Source of the DNA: Gautieria morchelliformis
Lineage: Eukaryota > Basidiomycota > Agaricomycetes > Gomphales > Gomphaceae
Length of the DNA: 64,000 bases
Assembly: GCA_015179125.1 (NCBI GenBank)
Contig: WHVA01000059.1
Coordinates: forward strand, 267,367-331,366
Direction: 5' to 3'
Made by a program: the position numbers and the translations under genes. The notes under the pieces were generated by a model, which did no database searches, had not been told where the DNA came from, and saw nothing but the letters and a program-made list of their open reading frames with translations. Positions 10,301 to 20,404 of this stretch are shown piece after piece (position 1 is the first letter of the stretch; each line of letters begins with the position of its first letter).

Positions 10301-12610
10301 GCCCAACATTCCGGCCCTAATGCTAATGATCAACCTTTCTCAATACGGTGAGACCAAAGTTAGTCCATATACCTACTGATATGCATGCATGACGGAAGAC
10401 GGGGAGGATATATGGCTGAACATGCAAAGCGTATTTTTTTTGCGCCAAGTGCTTACCCATGGCCAAGATGACGCTAAGCGTGTGTGTCTGTCTTTGCTCA
10501 GACTCCTTGATGGGATGGTCCGTACTTCTACCGCGTCATAGACTTATCGACTAACAGATAGCAAGCCCTCCAAGCTGCGGAAGCCACTGGCAAAAGTGCT
10601 TTGTCAAAGACCCGCAGGTGCATTTACCAATGGAGAAATTACCCACTTCCGCGAGAGGGTATTCGACCACGACACCATTTCCATTATCTGTCGCCTGCTT
10701 CGTACTGGCAGCAGCGACATCAAGAAGAATATTCTACAATGTATTGGTAGTTTCACGTCAACTGACTTCCGCGACAGGGTATTAAAGTCAGACATCATCG
10801 TCGTGACTCGTAGACTTCTAGGCGGTACTAGAGACGTTAAGTATCCGGCGATTAGACTCTTCTCGTCTAGAGGCGGTTAGTCGCGGGGGTGGTCAAAGAA
10901 GGCCATTCTGATGCAATTGCAGGCACCCCTAGGAGCCAGTCTTATACTCCTGAAGCGACCACTCTTGTGGAGAGCATGCTTCGTGACGACAAGGGTGGCG
11001 CGTGGTTCGCCACAGAATGTCTTTCCGGACTGACAAAGAGCGGTGAGTAGTTTCATGTCATCATATTCACAACCTTTCACACTTCATCGTGCTGTAGGTG
11101 ACACAGAGGGATCTAGAGTGAGGGTAATCATCTCCGCACTGCAACCGCTTCTTCGAACCGGCAATAATGAGGCAAAGATGTTAGCTCTGAAGGTCATTCT
11201 TGGTCTTGCACAAATTGGCGGTCAGATGACCTAATTTCTATCGATTACCCTGTTAATTCTTCAATAGGTGACGGCTGTGATGTTACGGAATTGTCTCAAC
11301 CTATAATCAACATATTCCAAGAGATTTTACGCCATGGCAGTAAGATTGACAAGTATATTAGTATAAGAGCCTTCTGTTATCACACAAGTGGTTAGTGCAT
11401 ACTGCTCGTAACGAAATACATGCTGATGGGAATGCAGGCACCTTCCGCAGCATGAGCTATATTCCAGAAGTGACCACGATTCTGCAAGAGATGCTCCTTG
11501 ACGACAAGGGTGATGCGAGAGAGATCGTTGCCAGATTGTTCTCCGAGCTATGGGCAAGTGGTGCGGCGTTTCGTTCAAGTGTAGGGAAGGATATTCACGT
11601 CATCCTAGGGCTTCATGGCGAAGTATTTACTGCGGAGACATTGTCTGTATTTAACCGTCTTCTTCGAACTGACAATGAGGAGGGAAGGATGTTTGCTTTC
11701 AAGCTCATATTTGATCTTGCACAGCAGGGCGGTGAGATTCTTCTTTCTACCGACTGCCTCCGTTCATGCATTCTCGTGTAGATGACGACGATAATGATAC
11801 TACTAAGTTCTCACAACCTGTGATTGAGCTATTCCATGATCTGTTACGAAGCAGCAGTAGAAGTAGCAAGTATGCTGCTATCAGGGCCTTCTGTTATCAC
11901 ACGAATGGTTAGAGAATCTTGTGCAGCGAACCCGTGCTGATGAAAATTCAGGCGACTTCCGTAGCATGATATTCATTCCAGAAGTGACCACAATCTTGCA
12001 GGATATGCTCCGTGATGACAAGGGCGATTCTAGGGAGGTTGCTTGCCAATTGCTTTCCGAGCTGTCAAACAGTGGTTCGTCATATTATTTATTATGACCT
12101 TTTTTGCTTTTTTTTTATATCCAAGTTTTCGTCTTTTGGGGTCATACCCTATGTAAGACGGTGGTTACATTTTCTATCCTGTGTCCTTTCTTCCTCGCCT
12201 TTCGCTATTATGATCTTGCTCCCTACACTCACTGTGTCTTAGATTTCCCCCGTGAGACGGTGATCACGCCAGAGACCATCACCGCGTTGGGTTTAATACT
12301 TCACAGTCCCCCTGGTGACCATCGTTGTCAACTGGCTCTTAACCTGATCGGGGAACTGTGGCTCATGGGTGAGAGCGTCCGATTTTTAACAGTATCTATA
12401 CCAATGGACAAGCATGCAGAGGATGTCCACAACGTCGTCTGTACTTCCCAAACCATATCAGATTTGCGAGCTGTCAGGAGCTCCTACGACATGCCTGAAC
12501 TACTTGTCAACTATCTATCTCTACTATCCCTCAGGCCCAGTGACAACCAAGGAGTCACAGCGGTTGAGATGGGCGAAACAACGTCTGAACATACTGGATC
12601 ACAGAAGTGA
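7302..12610 (+). CDS. DUF2235 (Tle1-like) hydrolase domain fused to ARM/HEAT-like repeats, ~26 exons, one in-frame TAG
   Basis: The N-terminal half matches DUF2235, the alpha/beta-hydrolase family that includes T6SS Tle1 phospholipases. RNLVVCIDGTSNQFG is followed by NTNVVELYNHL, the nucleophile motif GFSRGAWQVRTLAGM across the 7894/7948 junction, VRVHFVGVWDTVSSVG (acid), FRHALALDERRVKFLPEYV and WFAGSHSDIGGG (His). Exons read: 7302-7378, 7456-7534, 7593-7750, 7815-7894, 7948-8000, 8056-8096, 8149-8244, 8295-8528, 8576-8642, 8723-8811, 8869-9176. From 9234 on, about 15 exons each encode a ~40-residue ARM/HEAT-like repeat ending in G with a phase-1 intron: 9234-9371, 9422-9637, 9693-9851, 9898-10194, 10240-10347, 10399-~10525, ~10557-10875, 10923-11042, 11098-11220, 11268-11390, 11438-11731, 11782-11907, 11952-12074, 12243-12610. 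An in-frame TAG at 10005-10007 sits in an otherwise open exon, so this allele may be truncated or a pseudogene. The intron 7751-7814 appears to be GC-AG. The joins at 8643-8722 and 10525-10557 are uncertain. The start could be 7296. Confidence 0.85.
10005..10007 (+). other. In-frame TAG inside the ARM-repeat region
   Basis: The exon at 9898-10194 reads on frame through VVSFVES, then TAG, then continues open to its donor at 10195. Neither nearby AG (ttcgtag or atcgtag) removes the stop while keeping the downstream frame. It is either a genuine nonsense allele, a sequence error or an edited/read-through codon. Confidence 0.75.
12075..12242 (+). other. Long (168 nt) intron of the DUF2235-ARM gene with a dispersed-repeat segment
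   Basis: This intron is about three times as long as its neighbours (44-64 nt). Its middle (ttatatccaag ... ccctatgtaagac) resembles 13055-13100 (ttatatccaaa ... ccctatgtaagat), the sequence just outside Gyp-A1. A small repeat insertion into the intron would explain both facts. Confidence 0.5.
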
Positions 12611-13095
12611 TATCACTTGTATCAGTTCACATAGGTTCAAGGGGGTTGAAAAATTTAATACATGTTGTCACTGGTTCAGGAAAGACACACTGGCTGGTTG
12701 GAAGTTGAAAAGAACACTTCAAACACTTCAAATCTTAACACATTGGTGCATAATCTTTTCTGTTAATCATGCTGGGCACCAATCCAAGCAGAGTCTGTGC
12801 CACCCAATACTGCCAATACTATGAACTCTGTGCTCAAATTAAAAGTTGATAAGTAGAGATAATTCCAATGCCCTGAGTGAAACAAAGAATCAGTTTTAGG
12901 GGAAGGGACCACTTCAGTTGTTTGATAACAAACAACAGCAGGAAGTTCAAAAAAGTGTAAATGATCTTATGTAATGTGTGTTGTCACAAGGGCCAGCTGA
13001 ACTTGACCAAGTAATGATATTCAGTATGCTTTGTAGTTTATTTATTTATTTATTTTATATCCAAATTACCATCTTGTGTGGCACAGCCCTATGTA
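12611..13095. other. Intergenic, with dispersed-repeat remnants
   Basis: No gene is seen. Segments near 12940-13060 resemble 3625-3760, and 13055-13100 resembles part of the intron at 12075-12242. The last five bases before Gyp-A1 (13096-13100, agatg) are its target-site duplication. Confidence 0.5.
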
Positions 13096-13100
13096 AGATG

Positions 13101-13908
13101 TGTTACGACTGTTCCGATCAACCATCTCCGCCACCTCCGCACATCCTCCGCACATCCTCCACGCCACCTCCGACTCTATTCCGACATCCGCGACATCCGC
13201 AATATCCGCAACCCTCCTCCCTTGTCCTTTCAGTACCCCTGACCACCTCCAGATACCGGCCCCCGTACTCGACCCTGAGCACAGCAAGATACCATTTCCG
13301 TAATTCCGTTTCTTCCGATGCCTATTGTACTTACCCGCCTTGTTCTTTCGACTCTATTACTCGGACCCACCGGACCCACCTCACCGTTCATCAAGACCAC
13401 ATATCCGGTCACCCTTGTAGTTCGTTGTCAGATATGCTTTCCCGACCCCTTGTTCTTTGCCATTGTTCTACCTTACCCTGAACCCCCCTTGTAGTCCCAT
13501 TGTTCCCAATAGTTAGTTCCCACACATTGTCTTCTCGACTTCCGCTTCCTCCGGAATTTGCTTAGTACCATACCATTACTTGTTGTTCTGCGCTTTGTAT
13601 AAAAACGCCCTCATGTATGTCTGTTATTCTGCAATCAGATAATCACCTTCGATACTTGATTTCCTTCACTCCATCTCCTGTTCTTAGCACAGTGAGTCTA
13701 GCAAGATCTCAGTCTCTCTCCACCTTCCGTCTTCCGTCTTCCGCCTCAGTTTCCGACTCAAGTTCCGACCAAACCTTTGCCTCAGTACTTTCCGACTTCT
13801 GACTCAATTCCGAAATACTTAGGATGATAGTTCATCGGGGGCGCAACCTATAAGTTGAAGCCGCCGTCCTTTCCAGTTCCGACTTAGCGGAAATCTCGAT
13901 ACGTAACA
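13101..13908 (+). repeat. Gyp-A1 5' LTR
   Basis: It starts TGTTACGACTGTTCC and ends CTCGATACGTAACA, and is nearly identical to 20459-21265. A TATA box (TATAAAAA) lies at 13598-13605. The predicted RNA start is about 35 nt downstream at 13633. Confidence 0.97.
13598..13643 (+). promoter_or_regulatory. Gyp-A LTR core promoter and predicted RNA 5' end
   Basis: TATAAAAA (13598-13605) is followed at normal TATA spacing by AATCAGATAAT (13633-13643). This 11-mer is the mirror partner of the primer site after the LTR, which independently suggests that it is the 5' end of the RNA. The same pair is present in Gyp-A2 and Gyp-A3. Confidence 0.65.
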
Positions 13909-13921
13909 GTTTTATCTGATT
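13909..13921 (+). promoter_or_regulatory. Gyp-A1 primer-binding site, self-priming type
   Basis: Directly after the LTR no TGG (tRNA 3'-end complement) is found. Instead TTTATCTGATT (13911-13921) is complementary at 10 of 11 bases to AATCAGATAAT at 13633-13643. In Gyp-A2 and Gyp-A3 the match is 11 of 11. Confidence 0.65.
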
Positions 13922-13941
13922 CCCACCCGATAACTATCACT

Positions 13942-15159
13942 ATTCCTCCTCGTACCACAGCTACTTCAGCTCGAGCAGGAGCTGTCGAAGCTCTCTCTTA
14001 TTTTGGCAGTCTTAGATCCGCAGCACCAAGGCACGCGGAACCCTCCAGCAGCTCTCGTGCCGACGATGAGCTCTCCGATGCTTTTCCGCAACGTTTCGAA
14101 GAAGTTCCCGATGCTAATCCCGACAACAATCCCGACTACGACGGGAATTCGACGAGTGGCAGCGGCGAACAAACAGCAGCATCATTCCGACGCCCAGCAC
14201 CACCTCCACCAGGACCACCTCCAGGCGGCCCACCCGGCGGTCCCCCAGGCAGTCCTCCATCTCCAATTCCACCTCAGATTCCCGCCAACCCAGTTCCGCC
14301 CGCGCCAGTTCCGGATCTTGCACAAGCCATCGCCATGCTAGCCGGACAACTTCAGCGCCCGGCCCAAGCACCACCACGCCCCAAGACAAAGGTCCGTGAA
14401 CCAGATCAGTTCGACAGTTCCGACCCCAAGAAGCTCCAGCCATTTCTGGTCCAGCTTCAACTCAACTTCCGTGATCGTCCCAACGCCTTTCCCGACGACG
14501 AACGAAAGGTCCATTACGCCCTTTCCTATCTCCGAGGCACGGCTCTCGACTACTTCGAACCCGCCCTCATGGATCCGTTCGCTCTTGTCGACTGGGCCGA
14601 CGATTACCACAATTTCATTTCCGAACTCCGCAGCAACTTCGGACCATTTGATATGGAAGCTGATGCGGAAAATGAACTCGATAAGCTTGGTATGAAAGAC
14701 ACTCATAAGATAGCTAAATATATCGTCACGTTCCAGCAGCTCGCTCCTCGAGTCCAATGGGGAGAAGCCGCACTCCGATGCCAGTTTTACATGGGCTTGC
14801 CATCCCGGATCAAGGATGAAATTGCCTGCGTCGGAAAACCCGCCACCCTTACCGACCTCCGCAACCTCGCCCAATCCATCGATTCGCGCTACTGGGAAAG
14901 ACACTCCGAGATCGCTCGCGAAACTTCCACCCAGAGCAAGAACGACAAGTCTTCCGACAAGAAGTCTGATAAAGACAAGAAGAAGACTAATTCCGGAAAC
15001 AACAATCCGGAAACAACAACAACAACAGTTCCGGATCCAACTCCAGCAACGGAACAACAACAACACACCCCTCGCAATAACCAGGCCTCTGGTTCCAACA
15101 CCAATGCCCGGAAGAGCACTCCGGACCTTTCCGAACACTTGGGAAGGATGGAAAACTAA
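13942..15159 (+). pseudogene. Gyp-A1 gag
   Basis: The frame opens with IPPRTTATSARAGAVEALSY, where Gyp-A2 and Gyp-A3 have MPP(R/C)TTATSARAG; ATG is ATT here. It has a proline-rich segment (about residues 75-125), then a retrotransposon gag capsid region: PFLVQLQLNFRDRP, KVHYALSYLRGTALDYFEP, DWADDYHNFISELRSNFG and RVQWGEAALRCQFYMGLPSR. A charged, N/T/Q-rich tail follows. The frame is lost at about 15130-15175, just before the zinc knuckle. Confidence 0.85.
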
Positions 15160-15175
15160 CCCCTGTAGAACGCCA

Positions 15176-16136
15176 GCATCGCATGGACAACAACCTTTGC
15201 CTTTTCTGCGGCAAAGGCGGCCACGTCGCTTGCGACTGCACTCGCGCTTCCGCCTCCGCTGCTAAGGCCAAGGGCCGCGCAGCAAAGACGGAAGAGAAAT
15301 CCGAAGCGGTTCCCGCTGGGATTCAAAAAAATAGTCAGCAGTCCTCTGGCCTTCGCACGAGCTGAGGGCTGTGTTGACCCCATTCGTGCGACAAACGAGG
15401 TTAAACTCAACGCATCCGCTCTTTCGTCCTCCGACTCCCTATCTGTTCCGCTCACTTCCGAACCATTTCCGCACCCCCGTTTACCGCATTGATCGACTCC
15501 GGTTCGACTCATTGTTCCTCGATTCCGACTTTGTTTTGAAACATAAACTTCCGACCGCAACATTCCGACAATTCCACTCCGCCTTTTCGACGGGTCTTCC
15601 AACACGGAATTTCCCAAGTTGTGGATCTGTCTATCCGTTTCGCTACTGGGGACAACCATGAAGTTACGTTTTACGTTACTCCGCTAGATGCTAGCTGCTC
15701 CGTTGTACTAGGACACAATTGGCTCACCCGATATAATCCGTCGATTAACTGGGCATTGGGTCAAATACAGTTCCGTACCCCAGATCAACTTCCGTCTATT
15801 CCGACGTCGTCCGCAAAGATGGCCCAGGCCTCTTCTGCAACTCCGCTCATGGATTCAGTTCCGCACTCCGGTCCCGCTTTAGCACCTCCGTCCCTCGAAG
15901 CTCCTCGAATTGCGCTCGTTTCCGCCACTGCTTTCCGCGTATTGCAACGGCAAGAAGACACAACCGTTTTCCAGCTTCACCTCTCCGATTTGGCTTCAGT
16001 CAAGGCTTGTTCCGCCTCGACTTCCGCTCCGGTAGACATGAGCTCAGTTCCGGAAGAATATCGTGACTTCCCGGACGTGTTCAACAAGGCCAAAGCCGAT
16101 AAACCTGCTGAACATCGACCTTACGATTTAAGATAG
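15176..16136 (+). pseudogene. Gyp-A1 zinc knuckle, protease and RT N-terminus
   Basis: CLFCGKGGHVACDC (about 15197-15238) is the Gag CCHC knuckle. The retropepsin follows around 15480-15530 (TALIDSGSTHCFLDSDFVLK region, broken by small indels), then VVDLSIRFATGDNHEV and SVVLGHNWLTRYNPSINW. The linker IALVSATAFRVLQ leads to PEEYRDFPDVFNKAKADK, the usual entry to RT. Frameshifts near 15365-15400 and 15550-15620 and a TAG at 16134-16136 break the frame. Confidence 0.8.
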
Positions 16137-17427
16137 ATTTGGAAGAAGGAGCATCTCCGCCCCTTGGACCGATCTACTCTCTTTCGCAAAGTGAACTCCT
16201 AACTCTCCGCGAGTTCGTCGATGAACATCTCAACATGGGCTTTATCCGCCCTTCGCTGTCTCCGCACGGCGCTCCGGTCCTTTTCGTAAAGAAGAAGGAT
16301 GGATCTCTCCGCCTCTGTGTCGATTTCCGCGGACTCAATGCCCTCACTAAAAAGGACAAATATCCGCTTCCGCGCATTTCCGACTTACTCGACACCCCCC
16401 GCAGGGCGAAGATCTACACCAAAATTGACCTCCGGCACGCTTATCACCTTGTCCGCATCCGGGAAGGTGACGAGTGGAAAACCACTTTCCGCACCCGCTA
16501 TGGTGCTTTTGAGTGGGTTGTCATGCCTTTTGGTCTAACCAATGCTCCCGCCTCCTTTCAGCGATTCATGAACGACGTATTTTCCGACCTCCTCAACGTA
16601 TGCGTTCTAGTCTACATTGACGACATCCTCATCTATTCCAACAACCGGAAAAACATCGGGAACATGTCCGCCAAGTACTCCGCCGTCTACGCAAACATCA
16701 TCTCTACGCAAAAGCAGAGAAATGCGAATGGCATCGTGACATGGTCGAATACCTCGGCTACATCCTCTCTCCAACAGGTATTACCATGGCAGAGGACAAA
16801 GTCAAGGCAATTCAAGAATGGCCGGAACCCCAACGTGTTAAGGATGTGCAGTCTTTCCTTGGCTTTGCCAACTTTTACCGGCGTTTCATTTATAATTTTT
16901 CCGACATTACTGTTCCGCTCACACATCTCACCAGGAAAGGTGCCCCATGGAATTTCACTCTGGAATGCCGTTCCGCATTTGAAGCTCTCAAATCGGCCTT
17001 CACCACGGCTCCTATACTCGGTTTCTGGATTCCTGATGCCCAACTTGTACTCGAAACCGACGCTTCCGACTACGCGCTAGCTGCCATTCTTTCAATCATT
17101 TCCCCCGGCGACGGAGAAATTCATCCGATCGCTTTTCATTCCCGCACCTTTTCTGCCCCGGAACTCAACTACGACATCCACGATAAGGAACTACTTGTGA
17201 TTTTCAAAGCCTTCAAAATCTGGAGACACTACCTCGAAGGTCCAACTTATCCGATCGACGTTGTAACGGATCATAAGAACCTTGAGTATTTCGCGACTAC
17301 TAAGATTTTGACTCGCCATCAAGTCCGCTGGTCTGAATACCTCTCACAGTTCAACATGGTGATCCATTTCCGCCCCGTAAAACTCGGAGCAAAACCCGGC
17401 ACACTCACCAGACGTTGGGACGTCTAG
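16137..17427 (+). pseudogene. Gyp-A1 reverse transcriptase and RNase H
   Basis: The RT fingers/palm are clear: [35 protein letters not shown] (catalytic D), [18 protein letters not shown] and [12 protein letters not shown] (YIDD). A frameshift after the palm (about 16650-16740) precedes [33 protein letters not shown] and RNase H ([45 protein letters not shown]). The catalytic residues are still present. Only indels and one stop separate it from a working frame. Confidence 0.92.
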
Positions 17428-19032
17428 CCAAAAGAGGGAAGTAGCGACTATGCCAACGTTAATCCGCACAATTTCTGCCCAGTATTCTCCACTGAGCAAC
17501 TGGCATCGTCCCTGCGTGCCACAGCATTGCAGTTTCCGCTACTCCGCGCCTCAATTATGATGGACACCGAGTCTCTCCATTCCGACATCCGTTCCGCACT
17601 CCGTTCTGACCCCATCTCCGCAACCCACCTTGATGACCCCACCAGTCCTGGATGGTCCCTCGATTCCGACGGATTTCTCCGGTACAAGTCCCGGATTTAC
17701 ATTCCGGATACCAACGATCTACGACTTCGCGTACTCCAGCAAAGCCACGATCACCCGCTCTCAGGACACCAAGGCCAGAACAAAACCCTCGACATAATCC
17801 GACGTACCTATACTTGGCCTCTCCTCCGCACGATGGTCCAAGACTACTGCAAGTCATGCACCACCTGTATGTGAGCCAAGCCTCAACGTCACAAACCCTA
17901 CGGCCTCCTGAAGCAACTTCCGATCCCGGAACAACCGTGGAATTTGATATCCATGGATTTCATTGAGAAACTTCCTAAGTCATCCGGCTATGATACCATT
18001 CTAGTTATCGTTGACCGCCTTACAAAGCAGTCCATCTTTATTCCGACCTACGACACCATAACTTCCGCCCAGCTCGCACTGCTCTTCGTGCTCCACGTCT
18101 TTTCCAAGCACGGAATCCCCTCCCATGTCACTTCCGACCGTGGATCAGAATTTGTGTCCTCCTTTTTCCGCACACTCGGCAAGGCTCTCGACATGAAGCT
18201 CCACTTTACTTCCGGTTATCATCCCGAAGGAGACGGACAAACGGAACGTACTAATCAGACCCTTGAGCAGTATCTCCGCGTCTATTGCAACTACCAACAC
18301 AGCAATTGGTCCGACCTTCTCCCACTCGCGGAATTTGCTTACAACAATGTGCCTTCCGCTACCACCGGAATTTCACCCTTTTACGCCAACAAGGGCTACC
18401 ACCCGAATCTCGCCATCCACCCTGAATGCGACCTCGCCTCTGCAAGAGCCCGAGATTTCGTTGTGGAACTTGACGACCTTCATCGGCACCTCCGAGAGAA
18501 CATTATCGCTGCACAGAAGAGATACCAAACTTCCGCCGATCGGAAACGACTTCCGCAACCGGCATTCGAGATTGGCGACAAAGTCTTTGTCAAAGCTGAA
18601 AACTTCCGCACTACTCGCCCCTCGAAGAAGCTCTCCGAGAAATACCTTGGACCTTACGAGATCATCGCTAAGGCCGGCAGTCGTTCTTTCACCCTCAGAC
18701 TTCCTGACAATATGCGCGCAGTACATCCGGTATTCCATGTCTCCATGCTTGAGCCCGCAGTTCCGAATACAATTCCGAATCGAGAACAACCTCCGCCTCC
18801 GCCAGTCGTCATTGACGGAGAACCGGAATATGAGATCTTGGAAATTCTCAGCTCCAAGCTAGACAGACGATACCGATGCCAACTCCAGTACCTAGTCAAG
18901 TGGGCAGGCTATGAAAACACCGACGAAGAGACTTCCTGGATTTCCGCCACGGAACTAGACCACGCCTCCGAACTCGTCTCTGATTTCCACAAGGCATACC
19001 CTGCCAAGCCTGGACCCCTTCTCACGCATTAA
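17428..19032 (+). pseudogene. Gyp-A1 integrase with C-terminal chromodomain
   Basis: The zinc domain (HDHPLSGHQGQNKTLDIIRR ... CKSCTTC) ends in a TGA at 17872-17874. The core continues at 17944: SMDFIEKLPKSSGYDTILVI (D), VTSDRGSEFVSSFF (D), HPEGDGQTERTNQTLEQYLR (E). The GPY-type region (SEKYLGPYEIIAKAGSRSF, HPVFHVSMLEP) is followed by a chromodomain, EYEILEILSSKLDRRYR then YLVKWAGYENTDEETSW, ending at 19032. The chromodomain should direct integration to marked chromatin. The 17944-19032 part is open for 362 codons. Confidence 0.93.
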
Positions 19033-19161
19033 GTTGTCCCTAACATTTCCGCCATCCTATTCCGTTTTCACTCTTTCAGTCACAAGTCAAACCCGATTAA
19101 TTTTTTCCACTACACTAATTCTGACGTTCCAAGAAATCTATTCTACATGTCATTCCAACCC

Positions 19162-20336
19162 CTAGTCATCCTCCATCGTGTCCTCACCAAAGCCCGCCCA
19201 GTCTTCCACCTCCAGATCCTCCACGTTTCCATTCCGCCTATACTCCTCCGCAAACCTCTGCACAGCTTGAACCTCGCCCTCAGATACTTCCCCCTCCACT
19301 TCCGAGTCCTCCCTCTCCTGCATCCACCTCAGTTCCAGGACGATCCGGTCGAGGTAGTCCTCGTATGCACCAAGCCGATCCGCGACTGCCAGGTAGAAGT
19401 GGTGTTGCATCTGCAACACCTGCTCCCCCTGTTGAAGCAGTCCCCGGAGCGACCTGGCGATATCCGCAAACGGATCCGCCACCTGCTCCCCCCGCGTCGT
19501 CCCACTTCCGCTCGCCTCCGGCCCATCTTGGACTCCCCTCGCCTTGGCAGCCCTGGACAAGGGCTTCCGCGCGCCCTGAGTAGGCTTTTCCGAGCCTACT
19601 TCCGATCCTCCGGTTTTCCTCTGCTTGGCCGTCACCCGGGCCTTAAACCCGTCGACCACACAAGCCCGCTTCGCGTCCTTGCAGCGATTGCAGGCCGTGG
19701 CCTTTCCTGCCAAGTCCCACACGCACGGAAGGCCTTTCTCAAGACAGGCATCACAGCTAAGCTGCGATGTGCCGTCTTCTTCTGGAGCCGTCCTCTTGGC
19801 CCTCTCCTTCCGGTGCTGTTTCTCCTCCTGCGCCACCCGCCATTCCGCCGTCGCCTTCCCTTTGCCCTTGTTCGTTGGCCTCGGGTTTTCTTCCGGCGCC
19901 GTTTCTGACAGAGGCCCACTCCGCTCGGACTCCTGGTCCGTGTCCGCAGCCTTTTCTTGTTCCGATGGTCAACCCCATACCGTCAAAAACAAGAAACACT
20001 TACTTTCTGCGACTCGCAATTCTCCTCCGCCTTCTCCGCGTTGGCCTTTTCCGCAGCCGCTTGCTCCTCCGCAAGTTTCTCCGCAGCTTCTTCGGCCTCC
20101 CTCTCCTCGTGTTCACGCTCGATGCGCTCAAGCTCGCGCTCGCGTTCCAGCCGATCGCATTCCTCCTGGTCCCTGCGCTCCTTTTCCCTGCACACCTCCT
20201 CCAGTCGTTCCTTCTCTTTTTGAGCCGCCTCTTCGGCCTCGCGCTTTTCTGCGAGCTCCTTCTCGGCGAGAACGTTAGCAAAGTGCTCTTTCATCTGAGC
20301 GCTGGTCATTTTCGAGAAATCAGGAAGAGAGCTCAT
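19162..20336 (-). CDS. Antisense two-exon gene in Gyp-A1: coiled-coil, Zn2Cys6-type cluster, acidic tail (~373 aa)
   Basis: Exon 1 is 20336-20004, intron 20003-19951 (GTAAGT ... TTGAC ... AAAAG), exon 2 19950-19162; the join is in phase. The protein starts MSSLPDFSKMTSAQMKEHFA and has a long E/K/R-rich coiled coil (about residues 25-105). A cluster follows at residues 177-208: CDACLEKGLPCVW ... CNRCKDAKRAC. The spacing CX2CX6CX10CX2CX6C fits the fungal Zn2Cys6 binuclear cluster. Then come DIARSLRG and a C-terminal acidic stretch. The gene lies antisense between pol and the 3' LTR and starts 122 bp from that LTR, so LTR-proximal sequence may drive it. Gyp-A3 has a diverged copy with the same order and Cys spacing. 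Function is unknown; DNA binding is inferred from the cluster only. Confidence 0.75.
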
Positions 20337-20404
20337 GATGGATCAGAAATCGACACGATGTTTTCTCCCGCCTTTCTTTCGAACTCCGACGCGTTTTGTT
20401 CTCA

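Noticed and set aside
14338..15138. 266-codon minus-strand frame opposite Gyp-A1 gag
   Set aside because: The + strand frame matches Gag in three elements; the minus frame has no motif and is a shadow of biased codon use (the same is seen opposite Gyp-A3).
18373..18789. Minus-strand frames opposite Gyp-A1 integrase
   Set aside because: Shadow frames; the + strand has DDE and chromodomain motifs.
19147..19908. Plus-strand frame of 253 codons downstream of Gyp-A1 integrase (possible env-like gene)
   Set aside because: It is the complement of the antisense gene, has no signal peptide or membrane segment pattern I trust, and is not kept in Gyp-A3, whereas the antisense motifs are.
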